A DNA stretch of 64,000 nucleotides, taken from an uncultured Prevotellaceae bacterium (GTDB lineage: Bacteria; Bacteroidota; Bacteroidia; Bacteroidales; Muribaculaceae). The stretch spans positions 1 through 64,000 of the forward strand of contig ONIY01000002.1 of NCBI GenBank assembly GCA_900318065.1, given 5' to 3'. A program made the translations under genes and the position numbers. The first letter of the stretch is position 1. Each line of letters starts with the position of its first letter. Under the pieces are notes generated by a model. That model was not told where the DNA came from, searched no databases, and was given only the letters and a program-made list of their open reading frames with translations. Shown here in pieces: positions 16,263-25,161 of the stretch.

Positions 16263-16361
16263 TCAGTGATTTCTACCGATTTTTTTCTTGTCCAGGGCAT
16301 CAGAAATGAGTCTAGCGAACTGCCATCCCAGGTTTTCTTCGAGAAACTCCTTGATCGGCAT
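16263..16361 (-). pseudogene. Short ORF or 3' remnant next to a MITE-like element
   Basis: 32 codons (MPIKEFLEENLGWQFARLIS, then DALDKKKIGRNH) of plausible helical composition. Its 5' side meets the end of the 16369-16520 element after 8 bp, so it may be a 3' remnant of a gene cut by that insertion. Not assigned to a family. Confidence 0.3.
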
Positions 16362-16368
16362 CACTGAA

Positions 16369-16520
16369 GAGGCTGTTGCAAAAGGTGGAAATTGCGTCAA
16401 TGTAGGGACAACGCGTGCGTTGTCCGAAGACAGCAAACCCACTGATTGCCAAATGCTCTGGCGGACAAGGCACGCCTTGTCCCTACAAAATGAAAATTCT
16501 TGGAGCTTTGCAACAGCCTC
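16369..16520. mobile_element. MITE-like element (GAGGCTGTTGCAAA ends)
   Basis: 152 bp bounded by perfect inverted repeats GAGGCTGTTGCAAA and TTTGCAACAGCCTC. It contains two hairpins, GGACAACGCGTGCGTTGTCC and GGACAAGGCACGCCTTGTCC. A diverged copy is at 14217-14371 and a partial one near 22689-22740. No clear target duplication was seen. Confidence 0.65.
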
Positions 16521-16597
16521 TTGCGGAAAACTCCTTTTTGTGCAACAGCCTGGAGTTGCGAGAAAACCTGCTTGGGCTTCTCTCTTGATTGTGGAAA

Positions 16598-16894
16598 TCA
16601 TTCAAACACTACAGGTAGCATCTCGGTTAAGGGATGCTGCTTGCCGTTTATGAGCCAGGTGAAAGTGTAGCCCTGGTAGTCGCGTGGCAGTATCACCTTG
16701 TCGATGCGGTGCCACTGTGGCTTGCCGTAGTCGCTCGACGCTCCGCTCAGCTCCATCTGCATGGCATAGTGGTTTACATTCCAGTAGCCTCCCCCCAGGC
16801 ATGTGTCGCCATGCTCGAGCAGATGCCGGTGCAGGGTCACCATGCCCAGACGCAGGTGACCATCGCTGGTTATTATGAATTTTGGGTATGCCAC
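16598..16894 (-). CDS. Hypothetical protein downstream of the aspartokinase gene
   Basis: 98 aa, function not recognised. It has no signal peptide. Tryptophan- and histidine-rich segments (RLGMVTLHRHLLEHGDTCLG, GKPQWHRIDKVILPRDYQG) suggest a compact beta-rich domain. It lies 40 bp after the aspartokinase stop on the same strand and is probably co-transcribed. Its 3' end and the downstream MITE-like element are duplicated at 14217-14509, which shows the coding boundary was carried in a segmental duplication. Confidence 0.65.
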   Translation of the reverse strand: MAYPKFIITSDGHLRLGMVTLHRHLLEHGDTCLGGGYWNVNHYAMQMELSGASSDYGKPQWHRIDKVILPRDYQGYTFTWLINGKQHPLTEMLPVVFE

Positions 16895-16934
16895 AGGCGG
16901 TTGTTAGGTCTCTCTAAGCAAACTAATGATGCCT

Positions 16935-17798
16935 TCAGTCGGTGATGAGAGTGCCCAGTGCAGTGCGGTTGAAGGTGTTCTTCACCCAGATGGGGATGTT
17001 CTTCTCGGCCATGGGCTTGATGGTGGGGGCATAGATCACCTTGGCGCCCTTGTCGCACATCTCTTGTGCCTGGGCATAGGTCATCTGCCTGATGACGGTG
17101 GCGCTGGGGTCTTTCTTGGGGTCGGCAGTCATGAAGCCGTCCACATCGGTCCAAATCTCGAGGCTGCTGGCATTGAGGGCACTAGCCACGATGGCTGCTG
17201 TGTAGTCGCTGCCGCCGCGTCCCAGGTTGGAGATGCGCCGGCTCTTGCTGTCGCGTGAGATGAATCCCCCCATCACAGCCACTTTGCCCTTGAACTTGCC
17301 CAGGGTGTTGGCAATGTTGGCGCATGTGGCTTCCATGTCGCACTCATGATTGTTGCTGTGAATTATCTCGAGCGAGTTGAAGTGGGTGGCATTGTCAATA
17401 ATCTGGCTGATGATGAGCGACGACAGCCTCTCGCCATAGCTCACTATTTCCTCAATGTCGCTCTCGGTGAGCTCTTCGCTCTGCGAGATGTCGGTATAAG
17501 CGTTGCTCAGTTCAAATAACAGTGCCCTTACTCGGTTCAGAGCATCGTCAATCTGCTCACCCTCGATGAGGGTGTTCATGATTTCGTTGTGACGCGAGGT
17601 GATGTCTTGCACTATCCTGTAGGCAGCGATGTCGTTATTGGCAGCAAGGTTGGCGGCCTTGATGAGTGTGTCGGTGAGTCCACCCAGCGCCGAAACTACC
17701 ACAACAACAGGCTCCTCTTGATGCTCCACGATGTACTTGACATTGCGCAGAGCCTCAACAGTTCCTACCGATGTTCCTCCAAATTTTAATACCTTCAT
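16935..17798 (-). CDS. Aspartokinase catalytic domain without ACT domains
   Basis: 287 aa with a complete amino-acid kinase fold: KFGGTSVG at residues 5-12, SYGERLSS, GRGGSDYTAA, EIWTDVDGFMTADP and the closing IPIWVKNTFNRTALGT. It phosphorylates aspartate at the entry to lysine, threonine and methionine synthesis. Lysine-sensitive aspartokinases are usually ~400-450 aa with two ACT domains; here the protein ends at the catalytic domain, and the next gene starts 40 bp on, so there is no room for ACT coding sequence in any frame. It should therefore lack allosteric feedback, or depend on another protein for it. Confidence 0.85.
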   Translation of the reverse strand: MKVLKFGGTSVGTVEALRNVKYIVEHQEEPVVVVVSALGGLTDTLIKAANLAANNDIAAYRIVQDITSRHNEIMNTLIEGEQIDDALNRVRALLFELSNAYTDISQSEELTESDIEEIVSYGERLSSLIISQIIDNATHFNSLEIIHSNNHECDMEATCANIANTLGKFKGKVAVMGGFISRDSKSRRISNLGRGGSDYTAAIVASALNASSLEIWTDVDGFMTADPKKDPSATVIRQMTYAQAQEMCDKGAKVIYAPTIKPMAEKNIPIWVKNTFNRTALGTLITD

Positions 17799-18122
17799 GA
17801 GTGTAACGCATTATTGAGTGTGTAAAGTTACTGCTTTTTCTTGACATGATAGCCAAAAATGGGGTACAAAATGAAAAATAAGGTTTTTTTGCCTGTGCTT
17901 TTAGTCCAAAGAGGCTGTTGCAAAAAGACTGGTTATTCCCTCATCTCCCCTCCTAAGATAGGAGGGGATGTGGGTGGTATGATAAATGATGTCTTTTTCT
18001 TTATTGTGTTGATACACAGTTATTTCTAATGTGTCATACCCCTCTGCCCTACGGGCACCTCCCCTAGCTTAGGGGAGGAGTTCTCACAAGATTTCCACTT
18101 TTTGCAACACCCTCTTACTTGG
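17799..18122. other. 324-bp intergenic region
   Basis: No gene. After about 110 bp of AT-rich sequence, the rest is the 204-bp MITE-like element at 17911-18114, which ends 8 bp before the tex stop codon. Confidence 0.6.
17911..18114. mobile_element. MITE-like element (GAGGCTGTTGCAAAAAG ends)
   Basis: 204 bp bounded by 17-bp inverted repeats (17911-17927 and 18098-18114, 16/17). The ends match those of the 16369 element, but the inside is different: it carries the paired hairpins CCTCCTAAGATAGGAGG and CTCCCCTAGCTTAGGGGAG seen in the 14649 element. Same ends, swapped interior. Confidence 0.65.
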
Positions 18123-20261
18123 TTATGGCTGTGTCACGCCTTTCATCGAGAGTGCTATGCGCTTGCGCTCGAGGTCAACGCTCACCACGCGCACCCTCAC
18201 GTGCTGGTTGAGTTTCACGGCCTTGGCGGGATTCTCCACCCGCTTGTCGCTAAGCTGCGACACGTGAACGAGACCTTCCTTGTGAACACCCACATCGACA
18301 AACGCGCCAAACTGCGTGATGTTGGTCACAATGCCAGGCAACTCCATGCCCGGCTTGAGGTCGGTAATCTCGTGCACGCTCTCGTCAAACTCCATCGCCT
18401 TCACTTCGCTGCGCGGGTCGCGGCCTGGCTTCTCGAGCTCGCGCATGATGTCGATGAGCGTGAGTTCGCCCACGTCGTGCGAGACATAACGCTTTATGTC
18501 GATGAGGTTGCGCTTCTCCTTGTCCTTGATGAGCTCGGCAACGGTGCAGTTGCAGTCGCGTGCCATGCGGGTGACGAGGTCGTAGCGCTCGGGGTGCACA
18601 GCGCTGTTGTCGAGGGGGTTGTCGCTCTCAGGCACACGCAGGAAGCCTGCAGCCTGGGTGAAGGTCTTGGGGCCGAGTTTTGGCACCTTGAGCAACTCCT
18701 GGCGTGAGTGGAAGTCGCCATTCTGAGCGCGGTAGTCCACGATGTTCTGCGCCAGGGTGGGACCAAGCCCCGACACATAGGTGAGCAGCTCCTTGCTTGC
18801 GGTGTTGAGGTTCACGCCCACGCTGTTCACGCAGCTCTCCACGGTGTAGTTGAGCGCCTCTTTGAGTTTGGTCTGGTCAACATCGTGCTGGTATTGTCCC
18901 ACGCCTATCGACTTGGGGTCGATTTTCACCAGTTCGGCAAGCGGGTCGAGCAGGCGGCGGCCTATCGACACGGCGCCGCGCACGGTCACGTCCTTGTCGG
19001 GGAACTCGTCGCGGGCAATCTTGCTGGCGCTGTAGATCGACGCGCCGTTTTCGCTCACGACAAACACATTGATGTCGCGATGGTAACGGATGCGCTTGAG
19101 GAATTTCTCGGTCTCGCGGCTTGCGGTGCCGTTGCCCAGGGCAATGGCGTCGATCTTGTAGGTCTCCACCAGGTTGTGGATTTTCTTGGTAGCGCCCTCG
19201 ATGTCGTAGTTGGGGGCGGTGGGGTAGATCACATCGTTGTGCAGGAGGTTGCCGTTCTCATCGAGGCACACCACCTTGCAACCGGTGCGGAAGCCTGGGT
19301 CGACGGCAAGGATGCGCTTGTGGCCCAGTGGGGGAGCAAAGAGCAGCTGGCGCACGTTCTGGGCAAACATGTCGATTGCCTCGGCGTCGGCACGCTCCTT
19401 GGACAGGGCGGCAAACTCGTTCTCAATCGATGGCTTTATAAGGCGGTCGAAGCTGTCCTCGGCAGCCTCTTCCACCAGTTGCGACGATTGTCCCTTGCCG
19501 TGCACCACAATACGGCACACGTTGTCGACGGCACGCTCGCCGTTGATGTCGATGCTCACCTTGAGGAATCCCTCTTTCTCGCCGCGGCGAATGGCGAGCA
19601 GCTGGTGCGACGAGATGCGCTTCAAGGGCTTGGAAAATTCGTAGTAGAACTCATAGTTGCGACCTTCTATCTCCTTGCCTTTCACCACGCTGCAGTTGAG
19701 GATGGCGTCGTAGCGGAACGAGCGGCGCACGCTGTTGCGCACCGTCTGGTTCTCGCTCACCCACTCGGCGATGATGTCGAGGGCGCCATCAATGGCCTCG
19801 TCGGTGCTGGGCACCTTTTCGCCATCGACAAACCGCGTCGCCATCGAGTTGACGTCGCCGCCCTTTTGTGACATAATCATCTTGGCAAGTGGCTCAAGGC
19901 CTTTCTCGCGTGCCATCTGGGCGCGGGTGCGGCGTTTGGGCTTGTAGGGCAGGTAGATGTCCTCGAGTTCGGTGGCATCCCAGCAGTTGAGGATGCGGTT
20001 GGAGAGTTCGTCGGTGAGTTTCTCCTGCGACTCAATGGTCTTGAGGATTGTTGACTTGCGCTTTTGCAACTCGTCGTAGTAGGCCATGCGGGCATCTATC
20101 GACTGGATTTGTGTCTCGTCGAGATTGCCGGTCTGCTCCTTGCGGTAGCGGCTGATGAATGGGATGGAGTTGTCGTCACGCAACAGGCTCACCGTGCTGG
20201 AGACCTGATTGATGGGCAGGTTTAGTTCCTGCGATATGAGTGTAGAAATTTTGTCGGCCAT
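18123..20261 (-). CDS. tex: Tex family S1 RNA-binding protein
   Basis: 712 aa, usual length. The N-terminal helical region has SIPFISRYRKEQTGNLDE. A YqgF-like domain starts at KRILAVDPGFRTGCKV. A helix-hairpin-helix part includes LNTASKELLTYVSGLGPTLA and LLKVPKLGPKTF. A C-terminal S1 domain (PGIVTNITQFGAFVDVGVHK) completes the Tex order. Tex is a nucleic-acid-binding cytoplasmic protein tied to transcription and ribosome function. Upstream are heptamer tandem repeats rather than a clear promoter. Confidence 0.94.
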   Translation of the reverse strand: MADKISTLISQELNLPINQVSSTVSLLRDDNSIPFISRYRKEQTGNLDETQIQSIDARMAYYDELQKRKSTILKTIESQEKLTDELSNRILNCWDATELEDIYLPYKPKRRTRAQMAREKGLEPLAKMIMSQKGGDVNSMATRFVDGEKVPSTDEAIDGALDIIAEWVSENQTVRNSVRRSFRYDAILNCSVVKGKEIEGRNYEFYYEFSKPLKRISSHQLLAIRRGEKEGFLKVSIDINGERAVDNVCRIVVHGKGQSSQLVEEAAEDSFDRLIKPSIENEFAALSKERADAEAIDMFAQNVRQLLFAPPLGHKRILAVDPGFRTGCKVVCLDENGNLLHNDVIYPTAPNYDIEGATKKIHNLVETYKIDAIALGNGTASRETEKFLKRIRYHRDINVFVVSENGASIYSASKIARDEFPDKDVTVRGAVSIGRRLLDPLAELVKIDPKSIGVGQYQHDVDQTKLKEALNYTVESCVNSVGVNLNTASKELLTYVSGLGPTLAQNIVDYRAQNGDFHSRQELLKVPKLGPKTFTQAAGFLRVPESDNPLDNSAVHPERYDLVTRMARDCNCTVAELIKDKEKRNLIDIKRYVSHDVGELTLIDIMRELEKPGRDPRSEVKAMEFDESVHEITDLKPGMELPGIVTNITQFGAFVDVGVHKEGLVHVSQLSDKRVENPAKAVKLNQHVRVRVVSVDLERKRIALSMKGVTQP

Positions 20262-20265
20262 ATTT

Positions 20266-20320
20266 AGTAGTCAGTTATCAGTATTCAGTTATCAGTATTC
20301 AGTTTTTAGTTTTCAGTTTG
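20266..20320. repeat. Heptanucleotide tandem repeat (CAGTTAT type)
   Basis: Imperfect 7-bp-period repeats of the form CAGTTAT/CAGTATT directly upstream of tex. Related arrays occur at 29603, 37211 and 60340. Confidence 0.7.
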
Positions 20321-20434
20321 GTATCGCAAGGCGATGCCTTGCGACCTTTCAACCGATTGTGAGGCAATCTTTTAGCTCTTTGCGATTGTTGTGCCTATAG
20401 TCTCTCCACTGTCTTCCATAAACCATAAACTAGA

Positions 20435-21691
20435 TTATATCACTTCTCCGCGGTTGTTGACGATGCACTTGCCGCGTTTTTTGAGGGTGATGATGGTAAT
20501 CTCGGGATAGGCGGTGCCCAGGCGCACGGGCATGCCCACTACGCCCACGCCTATGTTGACATATAGCTTGTTGTCGCCCTCGGTGTAGAGGCCGCCCCAG
20601 TAACGGTTGAGCAGGCCTGCCGGCGAGTATTTGTGGCCCGCGATGGTGAACATGCACTGCATGGCATGGGTGTGTCCGCACAGCGTGAGGTCCACCTTGT
20701 CGCACAGGCGCAGCATGGTGACGCGCTTCTGATAGGAGCGGTCGAGTTTCCACTCGTCGGGGTTGTGCTGCAGCAATATTGTGAAGTGGTCGCTCTTGTC
20801 ATAGTCGACGTAGGCGGTGTCGAGGTTGCCATAGACGGGATGCGGCCAGCCATAGAAGCACTTGGTGCCCACTACCGCAATCTCGCTGGTGTCGCGGCGC
20901 AGGATCACATGGTCGTTGATGAGCAGTTTCCAGCCCATCTCGCGCTGCAGGTCGATGAGTTTTTGGCGGTCGGCTTGGCGCTGCTGCTCGGTGGGCCAGT
21001 CGAAGTAGCCTCCCTCGTCGTGGTTGCCCAGCACCGAGACCACCCCGTCGGGGGCGTGAAGGCGTGACAACGCCCTCTTGTGGGGCAACGCCTCGCTGGA
21101 GAGACGGCTCACCAGGTCGCCAGTGAAGCAAATGAGGTCGGGCTTCTGTGCCATGATGGAATCGACGCAAAAGTCGATGAAACGTGGATTTCCCTTATAG
21201 GTGCCCAGGTGTGTGTCGCTGAACTGGGCTATGCGGTAGCCGTCAAACTCATCGGGCAGGTTTTCAAACTCCAGTTCCACATGGTTTACATTAATATTAT
21301 AGGTGGTGAAAGCAGGCCTAATGCACATGTAGGCAAAGACCAGCAACCCAATGGCGGTAGCCGCCCAGGCGCCCACCTTGCGGGTGCGCCTGCCGCTGTG
21401 CTTGAGGTGAGTGGGCATCCACGCCAGCGCCGCAACATATCGGGGCACGTAGAAGGCATAATAGGTGTAGAGCATCGACATCTTAGCCACAAAGGTGGAG
21501 TTGTCGCACTCACGGTGATTGATGGTGACGACAGCCACCATCAAGCCCAGCAACACCAGCGACAGCACAGCATGGGCGCCGCTCTTGAGGCGTGGCCATC
21601 GCTCACTGCGCCTGAACTTGCGGTAGAGCCACAAGTCGAGAAAGAAATTCACAACCAGCAGCGTTATGAGTGGAATCCATTGAATTGTCAT
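20435..21691 (-). CDS. Membrane-anchored metallophosphoesterase
   Basis: 418 aa. Residues 1-130 hold about four hydrophobic membrane segments. The calcineurin-like domain follows with all metal motifs: SDTHLG, TGDLV, GNHD, a later HNPD, and CGHTHAMQ. Close in design to YkuE/YaeI-type phosphoesterases, whose substrates include lipid pyrophosphates; the substrate here is unknown. A paralogue lies at 54340-55428. Transcription is divergent from recR: minus-strand TTTG at 21745-21748, 20 bp, then TACCTTTG at 21717-21724. Confidence 0.85.
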   Translation of the reverse strand: MTIQWIPLITLLVVNFFLDLWLYRKFRRSERWPRLKSGAHAVLSLVLLGLMVAVVTINHRECDNSTFVAKMSMLYTYYAFYVPRYVAALAWMPTHLKHSGRRTRKVGAWAATAIGLLVFAYMCIRPAFTTYNINVNHVELEFENLPDEFDGYRIAQFSDTHLGTYKGNPRFIDFCVDSIMAQKPDLICFTGDLVSRLSSEALPHKRALSRLHAPDGVVSVLGNHDEGGYFDWPTEQQRQADRQKLIDLQREMGWKLLINDHVILRRDTSEIAVVGTKCFYGWPHPVYGNLDTAYVDYDKSDHFTILLQHNPDEWKLDRSYQKRVTMLRLCDKVDLTLCGHTHAMQCMFTIAGHKYSPAGLLNRYWGGLYTEGDNKLYVNIGVGVVGMPVRLGTAYPEITIITLKKRGKCIVNNRGEVI

Positions 21692-21716
21692 TTTCGCTTA
21701 ATGTTTATTCAAAATT

Positions 21717-21748
21717 CAAAGGTACATCTTTTTTTTTATCTAAACAAA
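21717..21748 (-). promoter_or_regulatory. Promoter of the metallophosphoesterase gene
   Basis: TTTG (21745-21748), 20 bp, TACCTTTG (21717-21724), both exact on the minus strand. Its -33 lies only 7 bp from the -33 of the divergent recR promoter. Confidence 0.7.
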
Positions 21749-21755
21749 TTGCAAC

Positions 21756-21786
21756 TTTGCTATTTAATGATTTTTGACTACCTTTG
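21756..21786 (+). promoter_or_regulatory. Promoter of recR, at the start codon
   Basis: TTTG (21756-21759), 19 bp, TACCTTTG (21779-21786): exact consensus with ideal spacing. The recR ATG begins at 21791, only 4 bp past the -7 element, so the transcript should have almost no leader. Confidence 0.75.
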
Positions 21787-21790
21787 CACT

Positions 21791-22423
21791 ATGGAACAAG
21801 AATTTGCCTCTACATTACTCGAGAATGCTGTGAGTGAGTTTGCCCAGTTGCCAGGCATTGGTCGCAAGACGGCACTTCGCTTGGTGCTCTACCTGCTCAA
21901 GCAGCAGGAAGATGTCGCCACGCGATTTGGCGAGAGCATCATCAAGTTGCGCAAGGAGATACGCTACTGCAAGGTGTGCCACAACATCTGCGAGAGCGAG
22001 ACGTGCCCCATCTGTGCCAATCCGCTGCGTGACCGTTCCACGGTGTGTGTGGTCGAGAATGTGAAGGACGTGATGAGCATCGAGAACACGGCGCAGCACC
22101 ATGGGCTGTATCATGTGCTGGGAGGGCTCATCTCGCCCATGGACGGCATTGGTCCACAAGATATTGAGATTGACAGCCTTGTCGAGCGCGTGAAGAGTGG
22201 AGAGGTGAAAGAGGTGATTCTTGCCCTGAGCGCTACCATGGAGGGCGACACCACCAACTTCTACATCTATCGCCGCCTGGCACCTTTCCCCGACGTGAAA
22301 ATCACCATCCTGGCACGAGGTGTGAGCGTGGGCAACGAGATTGAGTATACCGACGAACTCACCCTGGGGCGCTCAATCCTGAACCGCACCCTCTTCAGCG
22401 ATTCCTTTGCTCAGGAGAAATAA
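21791..22423 (+). CDS. recR: Recombination mediator RecR
   Basis: 210 aa. Helix-hairpin-helix [12 protein letters not shown] near residue 20, a four-cysteine zinc finger [16 protein letters not shown], then a Toprim domain ([15 protein letters not shown] onward). RecR works with RecO/RecF to load RecA on gapped DNA. The frame is open far upstream, but the family start ([20 protein letters not shown]) fits the ATG at 21791, which is also where the promoter points. Confidence 0.95.
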   Translation: MEQEFASTLLENAVSEFAQLPGIGRKTALRLVLYLLKQQEDVATRFGESIIKLRKEIRYCKVCHNICESETCPICANPLRDRSTVCVVENVKDVMSIENTAQHHGLYHVLGGLISPMDGIGPQDIEIDSLVERVKSGEVKEVILALSATMEGDTTNFYIYRRLAPFPDVKITILARGVSVGNEIEYTDELTLGRSILNRTLFSDSFAQEK

Positions 22424-22480
22424 TCAAGACAAAGTGTAACAACCAAGTGGTGATGTTTTCTATAACTCCTTTAATCCATC

Positions 22481-22636
22481 ATGGCCGACAACTACGTTGA
22501 GAACCACTATAACGACTACCTGAAACAGAAGGCACGCAAGGAAGCTGCGCGCCGCCACCGCCAGCACCAGTATCTTGAGGCCTATCGCAAGCGCCTCATG
22601 CAGCAAAAAAAGGAACAGGAAAACCAGCAAGGGTAG
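22481..22636 (+). CDS. Small basic protein after recR
   Basis: 51 aa (starts MADNYVENHYNDYLKQKARK). It is strongly charged, rich in K, R, Q and H, and predicted to be a single long helix. It begins 57 bp after recR on the same strand, so it could share the transcript. No family is recognised, and coding status rests on composition and position only. Confidence 0.45.
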   Translation: MADNYVENHYNDYLKQKARKEAARRHRQHQYLEAYRKRLMQQKKEQENQQG

Positions 22637-22953
22637 CGCCATTAAAGGAACTTCTATTGCGACAATTGTCTTGCCGCTTGCCACTGGCTGACAAGGCACG
22701 CCTTGTCCCTACAAAATGAGAACTGTGTGAGTTTTGCAACAACTCAACTGCTGTAACGCCTCACCTTATGCAACATCCCCCCTTTTTTTGCCCTCATTCC
22801 CTCATAAAATTGTAAATTTTGACAATTATTCCCTCATAAAATTGTAAAAAATGACAATTATTCCCTCATAAAATTGTAAGGATAATTGCCAATATACTCA
22901 TTAGTAGGTTGTTAGGATTTATTGAAAGAAAGCCGCCAGTGGCGGTAGTGGCC
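22637..22953. other. 317-bp intergenic region
   Basis: No gene. It contains a partial copy of the 16369-type element (about 22689-22740, with GACAAGGCACGCCTTGTCC), and the 32-bp direct repeats at 22796-22885. Confidence 0.6.
22796..22885. repeat. Three 32-bp direct repeats
   Basis: Copies start at 22796, 22828 and 22860, exact 32-bp period, each beginning ATTCCCTCATAAAATTGTAA; the third is partial. The unit holds a small inverted repeat (AATTGT with ACAATT). The copies abut with no spacers, so this is a tandem repeat and not a CRISPR array. It may be a multi-copy protein-binding site. Confidence 0.75.
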
Positions 22954-23700
22954 TTACATCAGTTTCTTGTGCTTCCAGTAGAAGTAGAGTAGTGCCTTGA
23001 TGTGCATGCGGCCCAGCTTTGAGAATGGGCTGCGACGGGTGGAGCGGCGGTAGTCGTGCACGATGGTGAGGTTGTTAAGGCAGTGGATGCGCCATCCTGC
23101 CTGCTTGATGCGCAGGCACCAGTCGGCATCTTCGGGGCCATAGAAGATGTGCTCGTCGAGCATCCCCACCTTGTCGACCACCTCGTGTGTAAACATCTGG
23201 CATGCCCCAATCACATAGACGGGTTCGATGATGCCTTCCTCGCTGGGGATATATCGCATCTTGTTGCCTATTCCCAGCACGTTACGTGCCTTAATCATCA
23301 GTCCAGGATAGGGCTTGCAGCTGTCTTGCGGAATGCCTTCCTTGTCCACGAGCCGGCATGAGCACAGTCCCACCTCGGGGTGCTCGTCAAGATAGAGGCT
23401 CATGGCGTTGATGGCTGTGGTAGTCGCCTCGGTGTCGTTGTCGAGCAGCAGCAGTTTGTCGCCCGTGGCTCTGGCTATGCCCTGGTTGCGTGCCGCCGCC
23501 ACGCCGCGGTTCTCGCTGTTGAGGATGAGCGGCAGTTGTGGGTAGTTGTTGCGCAGGAAGTCGAGTGTGCCGTCGGTGGAGTAGTTGTCAACTATTATCA
23601 CCTCACAATCGGGCTTGTCGATAAAGTCACGCAACGAGTCTAGGCATCGTGTCAGGAAGCCCAGGCCGTTGTAGGTGATGATGATGATTGACAGGCGCAT
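22954..23700 (-). CDS. Family 2 glycosyltransferase
   Basis: 248 aa, GT-A fold. The start SIIIITYNGLGFLTRCLDSL, the VIIVDNYSTDGT nucleotide-sugar segment, LLLLDNDTEA as the DxD-type motif and the FYGPEDADWCLR acceptor segment resemble rhamnosyltransferases of the WbbL type. It is likely cytoplasmic and membrane-associated, adding a sugar to a surface glycan. It starts 18 bp after the radical SAM gene, so the two form one unit. Donor and acceptor are unknown. Confidence 0.88.
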   Translation of the reverse strand: MRLSIIIITYNGLGFLTRCLDSLRDFIDKPDCEVIIVDNYSTDGTLDFLRNNYPQLPLILNSENRGVAAARNQGIARATGDKLLLLDNDTEATTTAINAMSLYLDEHPEVGLCSCRLVDKEGIPQDSCKPYPGLMIKARNVLGIGNKMRYIPSEEGIIEPVYVIGACQMFTHEVVDKVGMLDEHIFYGPEDADWCLRIKQAGWRIHCLNNLTIVHDYRRSTRRSPFSKLGRMHIKALLYFYWKHKKLM

Positions 23701-23718
23701 GAGTGAGGCTAGCAGTTT

Positions 23719-25161
23719 TTATCCAAAGAGCTTTACCTTGAGTGCTCGCGCAGCATGTGAGAACTCGCTCCAGCTGGTGAATCTCTTGAGTTGTGTGGTG
23801 ATGAAATTCCACGACAGGAAGTAGCTCAAGTTGTTCTTGAAGAGGATTTTCTCCATCTCGCGTGAGGAGATGTTGGGCAGGTTAAGTATCGACTCGCGTT
23901 GCACGTCGGTGGGCACATAGTCGCCTGTCGAGAGCCAGTTGTTCTCCTTGCACAGCTTGTAGAACTCGGTGCCGGGGAATGGCGACACGATGTTGAACAT
24001 CACCTGGTCTACCTTGAGCTTCTTTGCCTCCTTGAGGGTGTGGCGCAGGGTCTCCTTGGTCTCAAGTGGACTGCTGCCAATGAGCACGTTGAGCTTCACG
24101 GGCACTTTGTACTTCTTGAGCAGACGAATGGCCTCGTAGATTTGCTCGGTGGTAATGCCCTTGCGCACATATTTCAGGATCTCGTCGTTGAACGACTCCA
24201 CTCCCAGGTCTACATACTGGCAGCCACTCTCGCCCAGCATCTTTGCGATGGGCTCGGTGATGGCGTCGACGCGGGCCTGGCAGCCCCACAGCATTCCATA
24301 TTTCTTCATTATCTCGCACATGAGTCGAGTGCGCTCCTCGTTCCAGATGAAGTTGTCGTCCATGAACCCAATGGCTTTGTAGCCCTGCTCGTGCAGCAGT
24401 GCCATCTCGCGGTCGACGCTCTGTGCTGTGCGGTAGGAGATGGTGGGCTTGCGGCCTGTGAACCGCTTGTTCTCTATCTCGCGGGCAAAGGTCAACGAGC
24501 TGGGCACGCAGTAGATGCAGTGATATGGGCAGTTGCGAGAGGTGAAGGCTGTGGTGTAGCCTTTGCGCTTGATCTTGGGGTTGAAGTAGCGGCGGTTGGC
24601 AATGAAGTGTCGTGCCGGCAATGGCAGCGAGTCGAGGTCGCCTATCAGGGGGCGGAACCCGTTGTTTACAATATTGCCCTCGCTGTTCATCCACGAGATG
24701 CCCAGTATGTTGTTGAGTGGCTTGTCCTCGTTGAGTGCGTGCAGCAGTTCCACGATTGTTGCCTCGGGCTCGCCGCGCACGATGACAATGCGCTTGTCTA
24801 CGAGACATTTCTCGATAAAATAGGTGGGGCCAGGGCCCATCATTATGACTCTTGCCTGAGGCCTGATTCTAAATATCGAGTCTATTGCCAGCATGTCGCT
24901 CTCTATCGAGAGGTTCACGGTCCAGATGCAGTAGATGTCGCTGTCGTCGGTGGCAAGGAACTGCAAGAAGTCTTCCTCTTTCTTCTTGTAGAAGACAAAG
25001 TCCTCATAGGCTACTTCACCCATTTTGAGGTCTTCGACAACACCAATGACGGTGAGCTCATAGATGTTTGGCGCGAAATATACCACCCTTGTGCACCCTG
25101 CCGAGCGCTCGGCAGGTCGCTGGCGGTCAAGGACTGGTGGCACCAAGAAAGTAATCTTCAT
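23719..25161 (-). CDS. B12-binding-type radical SAM protein
   Basis: 480 aa. The N-terminal ~150 residues have a cobalamin-binding-like Rossmann layout (ARVIMMGPGPTYFIEKCLVD), although the B12-ligand DxHxxG is not evident. The radical SAM cluster motif is NCPYHCIYC (CxxxCxxC), followed by the GFMDDNFIWN and YVDLGVESFNDEILKYVRKG segments. Family members perform methylation or ring chemistry on lipids, antibiotics or cofactors. Pairing with a glycosyltransferase suggests modification of a lipid or glycan, which is inference. Confidence 0.85.
   Translation of the reverse strand: MKITFLVPPVLDRQRPAERSAGCTRVVYFAPNIYELTVIGVVEDLKMGEVAYEDFVFYKKKEEDFLQFLATDDSDIYCIWTVNLSIESDMLAIDSIFRIRPQARVIMMGPGPTYFIEKCLVDKRIVIVRGEPEATIVELLHALNEDKPLNNILGISWMNSEGNIVNNGFRPLIGDLDSLPLPARHFIANRRYFNPKIKRKGYTTAFTSRNCPYHCIYCVPSSLTFAREIENKRFTGRKPTISYRTAQSVDREMALLHEQGYKAIGFMDDNFIWNEERTRLMCEIMKKYGMLWGCQARVDAITEPIAKMLGESGCQYVDLGVESFNDEILKYVRKGITTEQIYEAIRLLKKYKVPVKLNVLIGSSPLETKETLRHTLKEAKKLKVDQVMFNIVSPFPGTEFYKLCKENNWLSTGDYVPTDVQRESILNLPNISSREMEKILFKNNLSYFLSWNFITTQLKRFTSWSEFSHAARALKVKLFG

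Noticed and set aside
22796..22885. CRISPR array
   Set aside because: The 32-bp units abut with no spacers and only three copies exist; there are no cas genes.
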